A stretch of 64,000 nt of DNA from JAFGRR01 sp964563855 (GTDB lineage: Bacteria; Planctomycetota; Phycisphaerae; UBA1845; Fen-1342). Made by a program: the position numbers and the translations under genes. Below, piece by piece: positions 9,367-18,040 of this stretch. How positions within the stretch are numbered: the first letter of the stretch is position 1; each line of letters opens with the position of its first letter. The notes beneath the pieces are model-generated. The model was not told the origin of the DNA, did no database searches, and was given only the letters and a program-made list of their open reading frames with translations. Location of the stretch: contig CAZLYU010000006.1 in the NCBI GenBank assembly GCA_964563855.1, positions 1 to 64,000 of the forward strand, given 5' to 3'.

Positions 9367-9828
9367 ATGGAAACCAAGCGAATCAAAGAACTCGTGGAGC
9401 TGATGGTCGACAACGATCTCAGCCGGATCGAGATTCAAGAAGGCGAGACGCACATTCTGTTGAAGCGTGGCCAGCCGGTCGTGAGCAGTTTCACGCCGAC
9501 GCCGACGCTGACGGCGGCTCCGGCCCCGGCGCCGGCGGCCCCGGCGTCGACGCCGGCCGCGGCCCCGGCTGAATCGGCGCCGGCCACGGGGCAGTTCATC
9601 CGTTCACCGATGGTGGGCACGTTCTACGCGGCGCCCGATCCCGACTCGCCGCCTTTCGTGCGTGTCGGAGACACCGTGACGCCGGACCAGGTTGTCTGCC
9701 TGGTTGAGGCGATGAAAGTCTTCAACGAAATCAAGGCCGAGTGTTCGGGTCGCGTGACACAGGTGCTGGCGAATACCGCCTCGGCGGTGGAGTTTGATCA
9801 GCCGCTGTTTGCGATCGACCCGGCTTGA
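9367..9828 (+). CDS. accB: Acetyl-CoA carboxylase biotin carboxyl carrier protein
   Basis: The protein is 153 aa, normal for AccB. Residues 1-40 form the conserved N-terminal part (IKELVELMVDNDLSRIEI). A Pro/Ala-rich flexible linker follows (about 42-74). The C-terminal biotinyl domain carries the lysine to be biotinylated in EAMKVFNEI (K117), a small variant of the usual EAMKLMNE. It carries CO2 on biotin from AccC to the carboxyltransferase for malonyl-CoA synthesis. The gene is 26 bases after the peptidase gene and 87 bases before accC, so an operon is likely. Confidence 0.96.
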   Translation: METKRIKELVELMVDNDLSRIEIQEGETHILLKRGQPVVSSFTPTPTLTAAPAPAPAAPASTPAAAPAESAPATGQFIRSPMVGTFYAAPDPDSPPFVRVGDTVTPDQVVCLVEAMKVFNEIKAECSGRVTQVLANTASAVEFDQPLFAIDPA

Positions 9829-9915
9829 TCAGCGTCCGTCGCGGCGTGGCGCCGATTCGAGGGCTGCTTCGCTTCGCAAGCCGCCGCGTCCAAATGGTTT
9901 AGTCGACGAGGGTGC

Positions 9916-11262
9916 ATGTTTACACGAATCATGGTGGCCAATCGGGGCGAAATCGCCCTGCGCGTCATCCGCGCCTGCCGCGACATGGGCGTCGAAGTCA
10001 TCGCGGTCTATAGCAAGGCCGACGAAGACGCGGCGTATCTGAATCTCGCCAACGACGCGATCTGCATCGGTCCGGCGAACGCGTCGCAATCGTACCTGAA
10101 CCCGGCGGCGATCATCTCGGCGGCGGAAGTCGCCGATGTGCAGGCGATTCACCCCGGCTACGGCTTTTTGGCGGAGAATCCGACCTTCGCGCAGATGTGC
10201 CGCGACTGTCATATCGAGTTCATCGGTCCCAGCGCCGAATCGATGCGGTCGTTGGGGAACAAGGTCGAAGCGCGGGCGATCGCGCGAAAAGCCCGCGTCC
10301 CGCTGGTCCCCGGGAGCCCGGGGCCCGTGGAGAACGAAGACGCGGCGGTCAGCGTCGCCGGCGACATTGGGTATCCGGTGATGATCAAGGCGGCGGCGGG
10401 GGGCGGCGGTCGTGGGATGCGCCCGGCGCATAACGAGGCGACGCTGCGCACCAACTTCCGAAACGCCCGCGCCGAGGCCGAAGCAGCCTTTCGCGACGGC
10501 ACGCTGTACATCGAGAAACTGGTCGAGCGACCGCGGCATGTCGAGGTGCAGTTGCTGGGCGATCACCAGGGCGCCATCGTGCATTTGTGGGAGCGTGACT
10601 GTTCGCTGCAGCGACGCAATCAGAAGCTGGTCGAGGAGTCGCCTTCGCCGCATATTTCGGCGCGGACGCGGCAAAAGCTGTGTCGGGCGGCGGTCAATCT
10701 CGCGAAGGCGGCCAACTACTATTCGGCGGGCACGTGCGAGTTCCTCGTCGATCAGGACGAGAATTTTTACTTCATGGAGATCAACGCACGCATTCAGGTC
10801 GAGCACCCGGTGACCGAATTGGTGACCGGCGTCGACTTGGTGCAGCAGCAGATCCGCATCGCCGCCGGAGAACCGCTCAAGCTGAAGCAGGATCAGGTGA
10901 AGCAGGATGGGGCGGCGATCGAGTGCCGGATCAACGCGGAGTCTCCCGATCATGACTTTCGCCCGTCGCCAGGAACGATCGACAAGTTCATCGCGCCGGG
11001 CGGGCCGGGCGTGCGGGTCGATTCGCACGCGTACGCCGGCTATACGGTGAGCCCGTATTACGACTCGATGATCGCGAAGCTGCTGGTGCATCGCCCGACA
11101 CGAAGCGAGGCGATCGCGGCGATGCGTCGAGCGCTCGGTGAATTCGTGATCACGCCGCTGGCGACGACGATCGGGTTGCAACAGAAGATCTTCGAGCAGG
11201 CGGCGTTCGTAGACGGGGATGTGGACACCAAGTTTATCGAACGTGTGATGTTCGGGCCCTAG
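9916..11262 (+). CDS. accC: Acetyl-CoA carboxylase biotin carboxylase subunit
   Basis: The protein is 448 aa, the family length. The N-terminal domain begins FTRIMVANRGEIALRVIRA. The ATP-grasp domain has the glycine-rich loop IKAAAGGGGRGMR (about 155-167) and the catalytic stretch MEINARIQVEHPVTE, where most homologues have NTR rather than NAR. The C-terminal biotin-carboxylase fold ends with the expected helices. It carboxylates the biotin on AccB using ATP and bicarbonate. GAGGGTGC lies just before the ATG at 9916. The carboxyltransferase genes accA and accD are not in this window. Confidence 0.96.
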   Translation: MFTRIMVANRGEIALRVIRACRDMGVEVIAVYSKADEDAAYLNLANDAICIGPANASQSYLNPAAIISAAEVADVQAIHPGYGFLAENPTFAQMCRDCHIEFIGPSAESMRSLGNKVEARAIARKARVPLVPGSPGPVENEDAAVSVAGDIGYPVMIKAAAGGGGRGMRPAHNEATLRTNFRNARAEAEAAFRDGTLYIEKLVERPRHVEVQLLGDHQGAIVHLWERDCSLQRRNQKLVEESPSPHISARTRQKLCRAAVNLAKAANYYSAGTCEFLVDQDENFYFMEINARIQVEHPVTELVTGVDLVQQQIRIAAGEPLKLKQDQVKQDGAAIECRINAESPDHDFRPSPGTIDKFIAPGGPGVRVDSHAYAGYTVSPYYDSMIAKLLVHRPTRSEAIAAMRRALGEFVITPLATTIGLQQKIFEQAAFVDGDVDTKFIERVMFGP

Positions 11263-11370
11263 CCCGCGCGACCGCCAGGGCAGCGGTGCTTGAGGCGCCG
11301 TTCGGATTCGATTCCAATACCCTTGGTCGTTCGCTTGCTGTTGGTGGTGGTCGCAATCGGGCGAGGTGTG

Positions 11371-12537
11371 ATGCAGATTCTCGTGACCTGTCCGCTGCCC
11401 CAGTTCGCGCTCGATGAGCTGCGCAGCCTGGGCGTCGAACTCGCATACGTTCCAGACCTGCCGGTGAGCGATCTTCCTGAGCGGATCAAGTCGACCGGCG
11501 CGCTGATTGTGGGCGATGCGCCGGTCTCCCCCGAAGCGCTGCAAAACGCCCAGGCGTTGCAGTTGATCGTTCATGCCGGCCCGGGCAGCGGCCAGGTCGC
11601 GGTCGACGAGGCGTCGGCGCGGGGGATCTTCGTGGCGCACTGCCCCGATCGCGACGCGCGGGCCGTCGCCGAGTATGCGTTCGGCCTGCTCATCACGCTC
11701 GATCGCAATGTCTTCGCCGAAGAAGACGCTGGTGACCGGCTGAGCCTCGGCTTAACCGGCGGCTGCCTGGGCGTAATCAGCGGGCCGGCGTTGCTGCAAG
11801 AGCTGATGCAGCGGGCGGCGACATTTCAGATGTCGGTGGCGCACCTCGCTCCGGAGAGCGACTCCGCACTGATCTCTCCGACAAAGCCAACCGGCGGGTC
11901 GCTGTGCCACTGGCCGCGCGACGTGGCGCGGTGCAGCAACTTTCTGATCGTGATCGAGCGTCCCGGGGACGAGCCCATCGTCGACGCAGACTTCGTCAGC
12001 GCCATGCGCGACGAGGCGGTCCTGGTGTATTTCGGCGAAGCGAGCACGCTGGACGAAACGGCGCTGATCGCCGCCATTGAGCAGCGTGGCGTGCGTGTCG
12101 CAATTGACCGACCGCGTGGGCCGTCGACGGTGCGTTCGCGGTCGCGACTGCTGCGCACGCCGGGGGTGGTGGTCACGAGCGGACTCGCGGGGGCGACGCG
12201 TGAGGCGCGTGACAGTGTGGCGCGGGAGATCGTGCGGATCATCTCCGCGTTCCTGATCAGCGGCGAAGTCGACGGAGCGATGAACATCTGCGAGCGAACG
12301 CCCGCCACGTGGCAACTTCTGTTGCGCGTGCGTGATCAGGTGGGCGTGATGGCGGCGATTCTCGAAGCGATTCGATCGGACGGGATCAATGCCGAGGAGG
12401 TGACCAGTCGCGTGTTTACGGGGGCGAAGGCGGCGTACTGCGTGATCGCCCTCGACGAGCGGCCGAGCACGCACGCGCTGCGCGCTATTCAAGCGCTCGA
12501 CGATGTGCTACACTTCGACCTGCGCGCGGTGGTGTGA
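11371..12537 (+). CDS. 2-hydroxyacid dehydrogenase-like protein with ACT domain, catalytic residues missing
   Basis: From the ATG at 11371 (GAGGTG 3 bases before) the protein is 388 aa; a longer in-frame form begins at 11290 but its extra residues fit no family. The fold matches 3-phosphoglycerate dehydrogenase: substrate-domain motif LIVHAGPGSGQVAVDEA (about 65-81), a Rossmann half, then a C-terminal ACT domain at about 314-388. However, the NAD loop GxGxxG is replaced by VISGPALL (about 135-142), the catalytic Arg region reads YFGEASTLDE (about 220-229), and the TPH catalytic-His motif reads TSGLAGAT (about 269-276). It is therefore probably not an active dehydrogenase. The ACT domain suggests amino-acid sensing. 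It follows accC by about 108 bases on the same strand. Confidence 0.75.
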   Translation: MQILVTCPLPQFALDELRSLGVELAYVPDLPVSDLPERIKSTGALIVGDAPVSPEALQNAQALQLIVHAGPGSGQVAVDEASARGIFVAHCPDRDARAVAEYAFGLLITLDRNVFAEEDAGDRLSLGLTGGCLGVISGPALLQELMQRAATFQMSVAHLAPESDSALISPTKPTGGSLCHWPRDVARCSNFLIVIERPGDEPIVDADFVSAMRDEAVLVYFGEASTLDETALIAAIEQRGVRVAIDRPRGPSTVRSRSRLLRTPGVVVTSGLAGATREARDSVAREIVRIISAFLISGEVDGAMNICERTPATWQLLLRVRDQVGVMAAILEAIRSDGINAEEVTSRVFTGAKAAYCVIALDERPSTHALRAIQALDDVLHFDLRAVV

Positions 12538-12601
12538 GCGCGGGCCGTGCCGGTCGCCGCATGTGCAACTTTCCATCTCCGAGTGGGTATCACGATTCAG
12601 C

Positions 12602-13705
12602 ATGAGTGCCGCTCCCAAAATTAGCCTGCTGTTCGCCGCCGGGTTGTGTCTGTGGGTCGCGTCGACCGCGCTCGGGCAGGCGGTGACGGGCTCGCTGAGT
12701 GACCTGACGCCGCGGGTCGAGATTGACCGACCGCTGCTTACGCCGACCTCGCCGATCGTCGCGCGTTTTACGCTGACGAACGAGGGAAATGAGACGGTGG
12801 TTATTCCGTTGCGTCACGACTCAGGCGCTGACGGGCGTGGCGCCCGCCTGCCCGCGTCGGTCATTTGGGGCGACGATGAGCCGGCGTTGACCGTGAGCTA
12901 CGGCGTCGAGGCGCCGCTGACGTTGACACCGCCGGTGGACGACAGTCTGAGTGACTTTCCGCCTGGTGAGCTTCGCCTGGCGCCTGGGGGTGTGCTCGGG
13001 GCCGCGATCGATCTCCGGGAAACAGACCGCAGCCTGCGTTACGTCGGTTCGTTCGAGCTGGAGTGGCGTCCGTTTGGCGGGCGGATCGGCATGGCGGCGA
13101 CGCGATTTCAAATCGAGCCGCGGCGCGACCTGGTGCTGATCACGGATTACGGCAAACTCACGTTCAATTTGCACTACGACGAAGCCCCTCAGAACGTGGC
13201 GAACTTCGTCGAGTTGGTTCGCTCGGGATTCTACGACGGCAAGCGCTTCCATCGGCTCGTGCCCGGGCTCGCGCTGCAGGGCGGCTGCCCGCTCGGCACC
13301 GGACTCGGTCAGCGACCCGACGCCAAGACGGTGCCGGCGGAGCTGAGCTCCGAGCCGTTCGACGTCGGGACGCTGGCAATGTCGCGTCGGCCGGACGACC
13401 TTGACTCGGCGAGCTGCCAATTCTTCATTGCGCTCACCCGCGTCCCGGAACTCGACGGCAAGTACACCATTATCGGAAATGCGCTCGACGACGATACGCT
13501 GCGAACGCTCCGCACGCTTAGCGACATCGGCGTGAATCGCGACTACCGGCCGCTCAGTGAAGTCGTCATTCGCAGCGCCGCGCTGGTGCGGCCAGCCGAT
13601 GACAAGCCCACACGCCTCGAGCTGCGTCCTACAGCGCGACGCGACGGTCCTTCTGAAGCGACCGTCAGCCCGGGGCCGCGCGACAGCCAAAGCGAGACCC
13701 CGTAG
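12602..13705 (+). CDS. Exported cyclophilin-type peptidyl-prolyl isomerase with extra N-terminal domain
   Basis: I chose the ATG at 12602 because a signal peptide follows at once (LLFAAGLCLWVASTALGQA); the protein is 367 aa. Residues about 25-175 form a beta-rich, Ig-like domain (FTLTNEGNETVVIPL) not found in ordinary cyclophilins. The isomerase domain at about 178-320 has FHRLVPGLALQGG, the QFFIAL core and LDGKYTIIGNAL. Key positions such as the FHR arginine and the QFF segment are kept. It should catalyse prolyl isomerisation of exported proteins in the periplasm. The C-terminal 40 residues are polar and of low complexity. It starts 64 bases after the ACT-domain protein gene. Confidence 0.88.
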   Translation: MSAAPKISLLFAAGLCLWVASTALGQAVTGSLSDLTPRVEIDRPLLTPTSPIVARFTLTNEGNETVVIPLRHDSGADGRGARLPASVIWGDDEPALTVSYGVEAPLTLTPPVDDSLSDFPPGELRLAPGGVLGAAIDLRETDRSLRYVGSFELEWRPFGGRIGMAATRFQIEPRRDLVLITDYGKLTFNLHYDEAPQNVANFVELVRSGFYDGKRFHRLVPGLALQGGCPLGTGLGQRPDAKTVPAELSSEPFDVGTLAMSRRPDDLDSASCQFFIALTRVPELDGKYTIIGNALDDDTLRTLRTLSDIGVNRDYRPLSEVVIRSAALVRPADDKPTRLELRPTARRDGPSEATVSPGPRDSQSETP

Positions 13706-13791
13706 CCTTTCTCAAGTCAGATTCAGATGGAGTACGCGGCTTCCCAGCAGCCTTGCCGGCTGTGTTCCGCCGCGTCTTGGGGGCCGCCAAA

Positions 13792-13822
13792 CGCACGGGC
13801 CAGCCTGATGCAGACCCGTGCG
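13792..13822. terminator. Hairpin between convergent genes, candidate bidirectional terminator
   Basis: CGCACGGG (13792-13799) pairs perfectly with CCCGTGCG (13815-13822) around a 15-base loop, in the 132-base gap between the cyclophilin gene and the convergent nuclease-like gene. No T-run follows on either strand. Confidence 0.4.
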
Positions 13823-13837
13823 AGAGAGGCGTTGTGA

Positions 13838-15271
13838 CTATTCGCAGCCGCCGTTCAGCACTGCGAACACGAAGCCGTCGATATCGCTGGAGTTGACGTT
13901 GCCGTCGCCGTTGGTATCCACGGCGAGGATGAAGTCGCAGGCGCCGCCCGTTAGGGTAGTCCACGCGGCTTCGCCGTCGATCACCGCGGTAACGAAGGCG
14001 TCGATGTCACTGGTGTTCGCCGCGCCGTCGCAGTTGGCGTCGCCGCAGAGGGTCGGCGGGACGAGCGGGAGGATGAAGTCGGCGATCACCGGACGGTGGT
14101 CGGAGAGCGTGCCGCTGATGATGCCCGAGGAGAGGAACGGGATATCTGAGAACCCGCGAACTTCCTCTGGCAGCAAGTGCTCCTGGCCTTCGTAGTACTG
14201 GGGGTTGAAGGGGGGTTGCGTGTCGAAGATGAACTCGCGTCGCGACGTGGCGATGCTGTCCTGCCACGCGATGTAGTCGATGTCGTCAAAGAACGGCGAC
14301 TGCGGGTAGGAGATCGCGCTGAAGTGGTTGGGTTCGAAGGCACTGTCGAACATCATGTCGGTTCGGTCGCGGTCGGTTCCGTCCGTGCCGCCGGTCATGC
14401 CCGCTTGCGTGAAGTAGCCGGCGGGTCCGCGGTCGCCATATTGGAACGGGCTGAGGGACTCGTCTTCGTTCCAGTCGCCGCCGATGATCACCGGGGTGAA
14501 CTCGTCGAGGACGGTGGTGGGGCGGACGCCGAAGTTGACCTTGTTGAACGGGTCGACGACGCCGAGGCCGGCGCCGTTAAGCACGTGGTCGATGTAGTAG
14601 GCGACATTGCGCGCGGCGGTAACGCGCTGATTGTGCTCGGACTGACCCGAGAACGCCTTCAGGTGGGCGTTGCCGATGACGAGATCACCGCGATAGATGT
14701 CGTCGGGGAGATCGATCTCAGCCATTTGGAAGCCGCGGATTCCGCCATCGCCGCCCGGAGCGTAGAGGTGGGACGTGATCCACGGGATGTCCGACATCTG
14801 CGAGACGCCGTCGCCGTTGAGGTCAACGAACGGGTAGCGCGACATGATGACGTTGGTGATGAATCCATCGCCGGCGGTGCTCACGAAGATGTAGGGCATC
14901 TCGAAGTCGGGGGCGTACTTCTTGGCATACGCGGTTACCTCGCCGGTGCCGCCGAAGATGTCGGTTCCCCCCTCGATGAGGAGCTGCATGTTGGTTTCGA
15001 TGAAGACGGTGGGATCGCCGTTGGCGGGCTCCTGCAACAGGAGGACGTCCGGGCGTAGGCCGGCGATGAGTCGTGCGGCCGCCGACCAGGCGCTGAGCGT
15101 ATCCTGCTTGGTTGCATCTGTGTCGAGGCGGCGGTTGACGTTCAGCGTCATCACGCGGATGTCGGTGGCTTCCGTCTTGCGCCATTCGCCGTTGGCGGGA
15201 TTCCACTGGGCGTGAGAGGTGGGGACGCCGATCGTGGAGACGGCGAGGCAAAACAGTAGTGCACAACGCAT
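13838..15271 (-). CDS. Secreted endonuclease/exonuclease/phosphatase family protein with dockerin-like tail
   Basis: The protein is 477 aa with a signal peptide (LLFCLAVSTIGVPTSHAQ). The EEP fold is shown by RVMTLNVNRRLD (Asn), VLLLQEPAN (metal-binding Glu), IGNAHLKAF, GGDWNEDE (Asp/Asn) and the final LSDHRPVIADF (Asp-His pair). So the active-site set of DNase I-like metallophosphoesterases is complete. Substrates could be extracellular nucleic acid or phosphoesters; sequence does not say which. The C-terminal 75 residues hold two calcium-loop motifs, GDANCDGAANTSDIDAF and DTNGDGNVNSSDIDGF. GGGAG lies 10 bases before the ATG. It is divergent from the PEP-CTERM gene at 15.8 kb. Confidence 0.88.
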   Translation of the reverse strand: MRCALLFCLAVSTIGVPTSHAQWNPANGEWRKTEATDIRVMTLNVNRRLDTDATKQDTLSAWSAAARLIAGLRPDVLLLQEPANGDPTVFIETNMQLLIEGGTDIFGGTGEVTAYAKKYAPDFEMPYIFVSTAGDGFITNVIMSRYPFVDLNGDGVSQMSDIPWITSHLYAPGGDGGIRGFQMAEIDLPDDIYRGDLVIGNAHLKAFSGQSEHNQRVTAARNVAYYIDHVLNGAGLGVVDPFNKVNFGVRPTTVLDEFTPVIIGGDWNEDESLSPFQYGDRGPAGYFTQAGMTGGTDGTDRDRTDMMFDSAFEPNHFSAISYPQSPFFDDIDYIAWQDSIATSRREFIFDTQPPFNPQYYEGQEHLLPEEVRGFSDIPFLSSGIISGTLSDHRPVIADFILPLVPPTLCGDANCDGAANTSDIDAFVTAVIDGEAAWTTLTGGACDFILAVDTNGDGNVNSSDIDGFVFAVLNGGCE

Positions 15272-15756
15272 AGAGCAGTACTCCCAAGTCTAAGTAGGGT
15301 CGCTAGCATGCTCGACCATGAACATGCGTTCCGCGGCAAATATACGGGATTTGGCGTGCGTTTCGAGGGCGTGATTTCGCGGCACCAAAATTAACTCCTG
15401 ATTGTTAGCGAAGTACGAAATGAGCGCTATTTTCGAGTGAGCCTGCTGCAAGCCTGATCGGTTTTGAATCGGTCATTTGGTGCAGCCGCGGGCCGCTTGC
15501 GTTAGCTTCATGCAAGAATGCGGTCAAATCGAGCGATTGGGCTTGTCTTCAAAACGCGTCACGCTAATGTTTGAGCCGGAGGAGTGAGAGGTCAGCCTCT
15601 CCAGAGTTACAACTGGTAGTGTCCTGATTGGTGGACCAGTCCCGAACTGATGTCGTTCGGGGTTTATGCTTGTATGCATTGTTTTCGTTCGTAGTCGGCG
15701 GTGTTGTGCCGTCGCTACTGGTGCAGAGTCTAGTTACTTCTTGAGGAGGTAGGACA
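15272..15756. other. 485-base intergenic region: divergent promoters and structured leader
   Basis: No gene is apparent here. The region is clearly less GC-rich than its surroundings. It must hold promoters for both divergent genes, but I could not fix a convincing -35/-10 pair. Three hairpins follow each other before the plus-strand gene: GAGAGG/CCTCTC (15586-15601), ACTGGT/ACCAGT (15612-15640) and CCCGAAC/GTTCGGG (15641-15661). They probably form a structured 5' leader. The strong ribosome site GAGGAGGT lies at about 15743-15750. Confidence 0.5.
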
Positions 15757-16668
15757 GTGAAGAGCTTCATGATGGGTATTGCCGGCGTTATCGTGCTGGC
15801 GGGCGCCGCCCAGGCGCAGTTCACCGTGGCGAAGATCGCCGATGAGTTTGGCACCATTCAGTCGAGCGGTCCGCGTCCGCAGACGAACGGTGGTCGCTTC
15901 TGGAACGTCCAGGGTTCGTCGAACGGCACGTTCGCCTCGACCGCCACGCTCCGCTTCTACATGGACGACGTGGTCGCCAAGTTTGACGCTGAGTACGGCG
16001 CCGGGCAGTGGTTCGTCAGCAACGTCGCGATGGTGCTCGAGCACGACGATGCGGGCTTCTCGTCGTCGGGTAACGTCGACGCGTACCACTTCAGCAATGA
16101 CGCTCTGGCGATCACCAACGGTCAGGCCAGCAGCGACGCCCCTCCCGGCAGCTTCGGCAGCCTTCCGGCCAGCCCGCTGCGCTACCAGAGCGGTGCGAAC
16201 TTCCTGAACACCCGCACCAACGCCACCAACGACGTCGCCACGATTTTCGGCGACGTCACCCAGGTCGACGACTTCAACTTCTTCCCGGAAGGTGACGGCG
16301 ACTACGATGTTTTGGGTCAGGCCAACAATATCCCGACGACCCTGGGCGCCCCGAACGCCAGCCCGACCTACGGTCTGAACGTCCCGGAAGCCGCTGAGGG
16401 CAACCCGGCCGTTCTGGACGCCGAGCGCGCGACCGCCGGCAGCAACCTCGACATCACCGCGATCGCCAACGACCTGAGTGACGGCAGCACCGACGCCTTG
16501 TCGTTCATCTTCGTCGAAGGTGACGCTGGCGTTTCGGCGACCTACAAGGGCAACCCGTTCGGTGGTCGCCTTCCGCCCCGCATCTACATCGAGGCGAGCC
16601 TGATCCCCGAGCCGGCCAGCCTGTCGCTGCTCGCGGTCGGCGCCCTCGCGCTGCTGCGTCGTCGCTAA
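15757..16668 (+). CDS. PEP-CTERM sorting-domain protein
   Basis: The protein is 303 aa from a GTG start at 15757, which follows a strong GAGGAGGT site and opens a short signal peptide (MGIAGVIVLAGAAQAQ). The middle is a beta-rich, Asn/Asp-rich region of unknown fold with motifs such as TATLRFYMDDVV. The end is a textbook PEP-CTERM tag: IPEPASLSLLAVGALALLRRR. Exosortase should cut near PEP and release or attach the protein during export. Codon use strongly favours C-ending codons (AAC, TTC, GTC), more uniformly than the neighbours, which suggests high expression. A clean Rho-independent terminator follows 78 bases past the stop. Confidence 0.88.
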   Translation: MKSFMMGIAGVIVLAGAAQAQFTVAKIADEFGTIQSSGPRPQTNGGRFWNVQGSSNGTFASTATLRFYMDDVVAKFDAEYGAGQWFVSNVAMVLEHDDAGFSSSGNVDAYHFSNDALAITNGQASSDAPPGSFGSLPASPLRYQSGANFLNTRTNATNDVATIFGDVTQVDDFNFFPEGDGDYDVLGQANNIPTTLGAPNASPTYGLNVPEAAEGNPAVLDAERATAGSNLDITAIANDLSDGSTDALSFIFVEGDAGVSATYKGNPFGGRLPPRIYIEASLIPEPASLSLLAVGALALLRRR

Positions 16669-16745
16669 TCGATGCTGCTTCATCTATTGAGCTGAGAGCA
16701 ACTAGTAAGACAAGACAAAAGCTAATCGCTTAATGAAGAAATAGT

Positions 16746-16788
16746 CCGGCTGGTCATCCCGAATGGGAAGGCCAGCCGGCCCTTTTTT
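16746..16788 (+). terminator. Rho-independent terminator
   Basis: CCGGCTGG (16746-16753) pairs with CCAGCCGG (16772-16779); the inner CCC/GGG can pair too. The stem is followed by CCCTTTTTT. This is the best canonical terminator in the window and ends the PEP-CTERM gene transcript. Confidence 0.9.
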
Positions 16789-16961
16789 CGCCGTGTTTTC
16801 CGCGCTGAGCCGCGTTCCGCGCTGCCCGGGTGCGACGAGCCGAGCACACGTTGACGAGGCAGTCCCCGCCGTCACAACGCGCGGCGGCGCCACACTAACG
16901 CGGCCATTGGCTCCGGGCGTCGGACAAAGCGCCGCACGCACCGGAACTCAGTAACGGCTGG

Positions 16962-17807
16962 TTAGCGACGACGCAGCAATCCGACGCCGAGTGCAATCAA
17001 GCACAGCGAAGCGGGCTCGGGAATCGCCGAGATGCTGCTGGTGCTGAACGGCAGCACGCCTAGCGTGCTGGTGATGGCGCCGGTCGTCACGTCGACCTCA
17101 TAGACCGATGAGACCCCGAACTCGTTGTTGGCGGCGATCAGGCGACTGCCGTCGAGCGTGAAGTCGAGGCCGCTGGTGAGGTTGTCGAGATTGACGCCAA
17201 GGTCGCCGACGACCGATCCGGTTCCGTCGGTTGTGCTGATGAGGTAGAGCTGGTCGCGCAGACCGTCGAGGCCGTAGAGCTTGCCGTCGAGGGGATTCAC
17301 GGCGATGCCGCTGATGCGGATGCTCGTACCCGAGCCATCGAGGATGTTGACTTCGCCGATCTCGGTGTAGGTCCCGTCGAAGTCGACGCGGTAGAGCGTG
17401 TCGCTGTTTGAGCCCGTGCCTGGCGGATCGATCACGGCGTAGAGAAACGACCGGTCCTGGCTGAACGTCAGACCGCCCGTATCGCTCGAGTTCCCGAACG
17501 GCTGCGCGGCGACGAGCGAAGGCGTCCCGTCGATGAGCTGATAGAAGCCAGGGTCGCCGGCGCCGGTCGTGGTCGAGGTCTGGATGTACCAGCCGTTGCT
17601 CGCGTCCGTCATCGCGATGCCGCGGATGAACGGGCCCGAGAGAATGGCGGTGGGGCTGGCGGGGTCGGCGGCCGCGGGGTTGGCGGGGTCGAACGTGGTG
17701 AGTTCGTTAATCGGGAATGGGCTTGAGTTCACGGCGACAAAGGTGTCGGCGAAGCCGGCCTGCGCGAGAAATAGCGCAGCGGCACCCAGCAGAACAGTGC
17801 GGAACAT
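16962..17807 (-). CDS. PEP-CTERM protein with propeller-like middle
   Basis: The ATG at 17807 is chosen because GAGGAGG lies 8 bases upstream and a signal peptide follows (VLLGAAALFLAQAGFADT); the protein is 281 aa. The middle has repeated strand-turn units ending in phrases such as GIAVNPLDGKLYGLDG, LDFTLDGSRLIAANNEF and LTFSQDRSFLYAVID. These resemble NHL/SMP-30-type propeller blades (hydrophobic strand, D-G, L-Y/I-A). The tail IPEPASLCLIALGVGLLRRR is a PEP-CTERM tag. The protein is probably exported and sorted to the envelope. The leader contains GGAAAGAGGAGG (minus strand, 17926-17937), a motif shared with other PEP-CTERM genes here. Confidence 0.87.
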   Translation of the reverse strand: MFRTVLLGAAALFLAQAGFADTFVAVNSSPFPINELTTFDPANPAAADPASPTAILSGPFIRGIAMTDASNGWYIQTSTTTGAGDPGFYQLIDGTPSLVAAQPFGNSSDTGGLTFSQDRSFLYAVIDPPGTGSNSDTLYRVDFDGTYTEIGEVNILDGSGTSIRISGIAVNPLDGKLYGLDGLRDQLYLISTTDGTGSVVGDLGVNLDNLTSGLDFTLDGSRLIAANNEFGVSSVYEVDVTTGAITSTLGVLPFSTSSISAIPEPASLCLIALGVGLLRRR

Positions 17808-18040
17808 AAGCGTGTCCTCCTCATTGGGGGTGTGTAAAGGACGAAGGAGCGCAGCGGGGGCTGCATAGACGCAACGCGCCAATCAAGGGATGCAACCCCA
17901 TGTCCGACTGAAAACTCCTCCGAGACCTCCTCTTTCCTGCACCCGCACGATAGCAGAAAGCACCGCCGGTACGAAATCGCGGAGCGAGTTTTTATTGGGT
18001 CGGCACTGTTTTTCGGTGCGACGTCACACGACTGGTGCGA

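Noticed and set aside
16790..16961. Possible small gene downstream of the PEP-CTERM terminator
   Set aside because: No ribosome site with a plausible frame; it is simply intergenic before the convergent PEP-CTERM gene.
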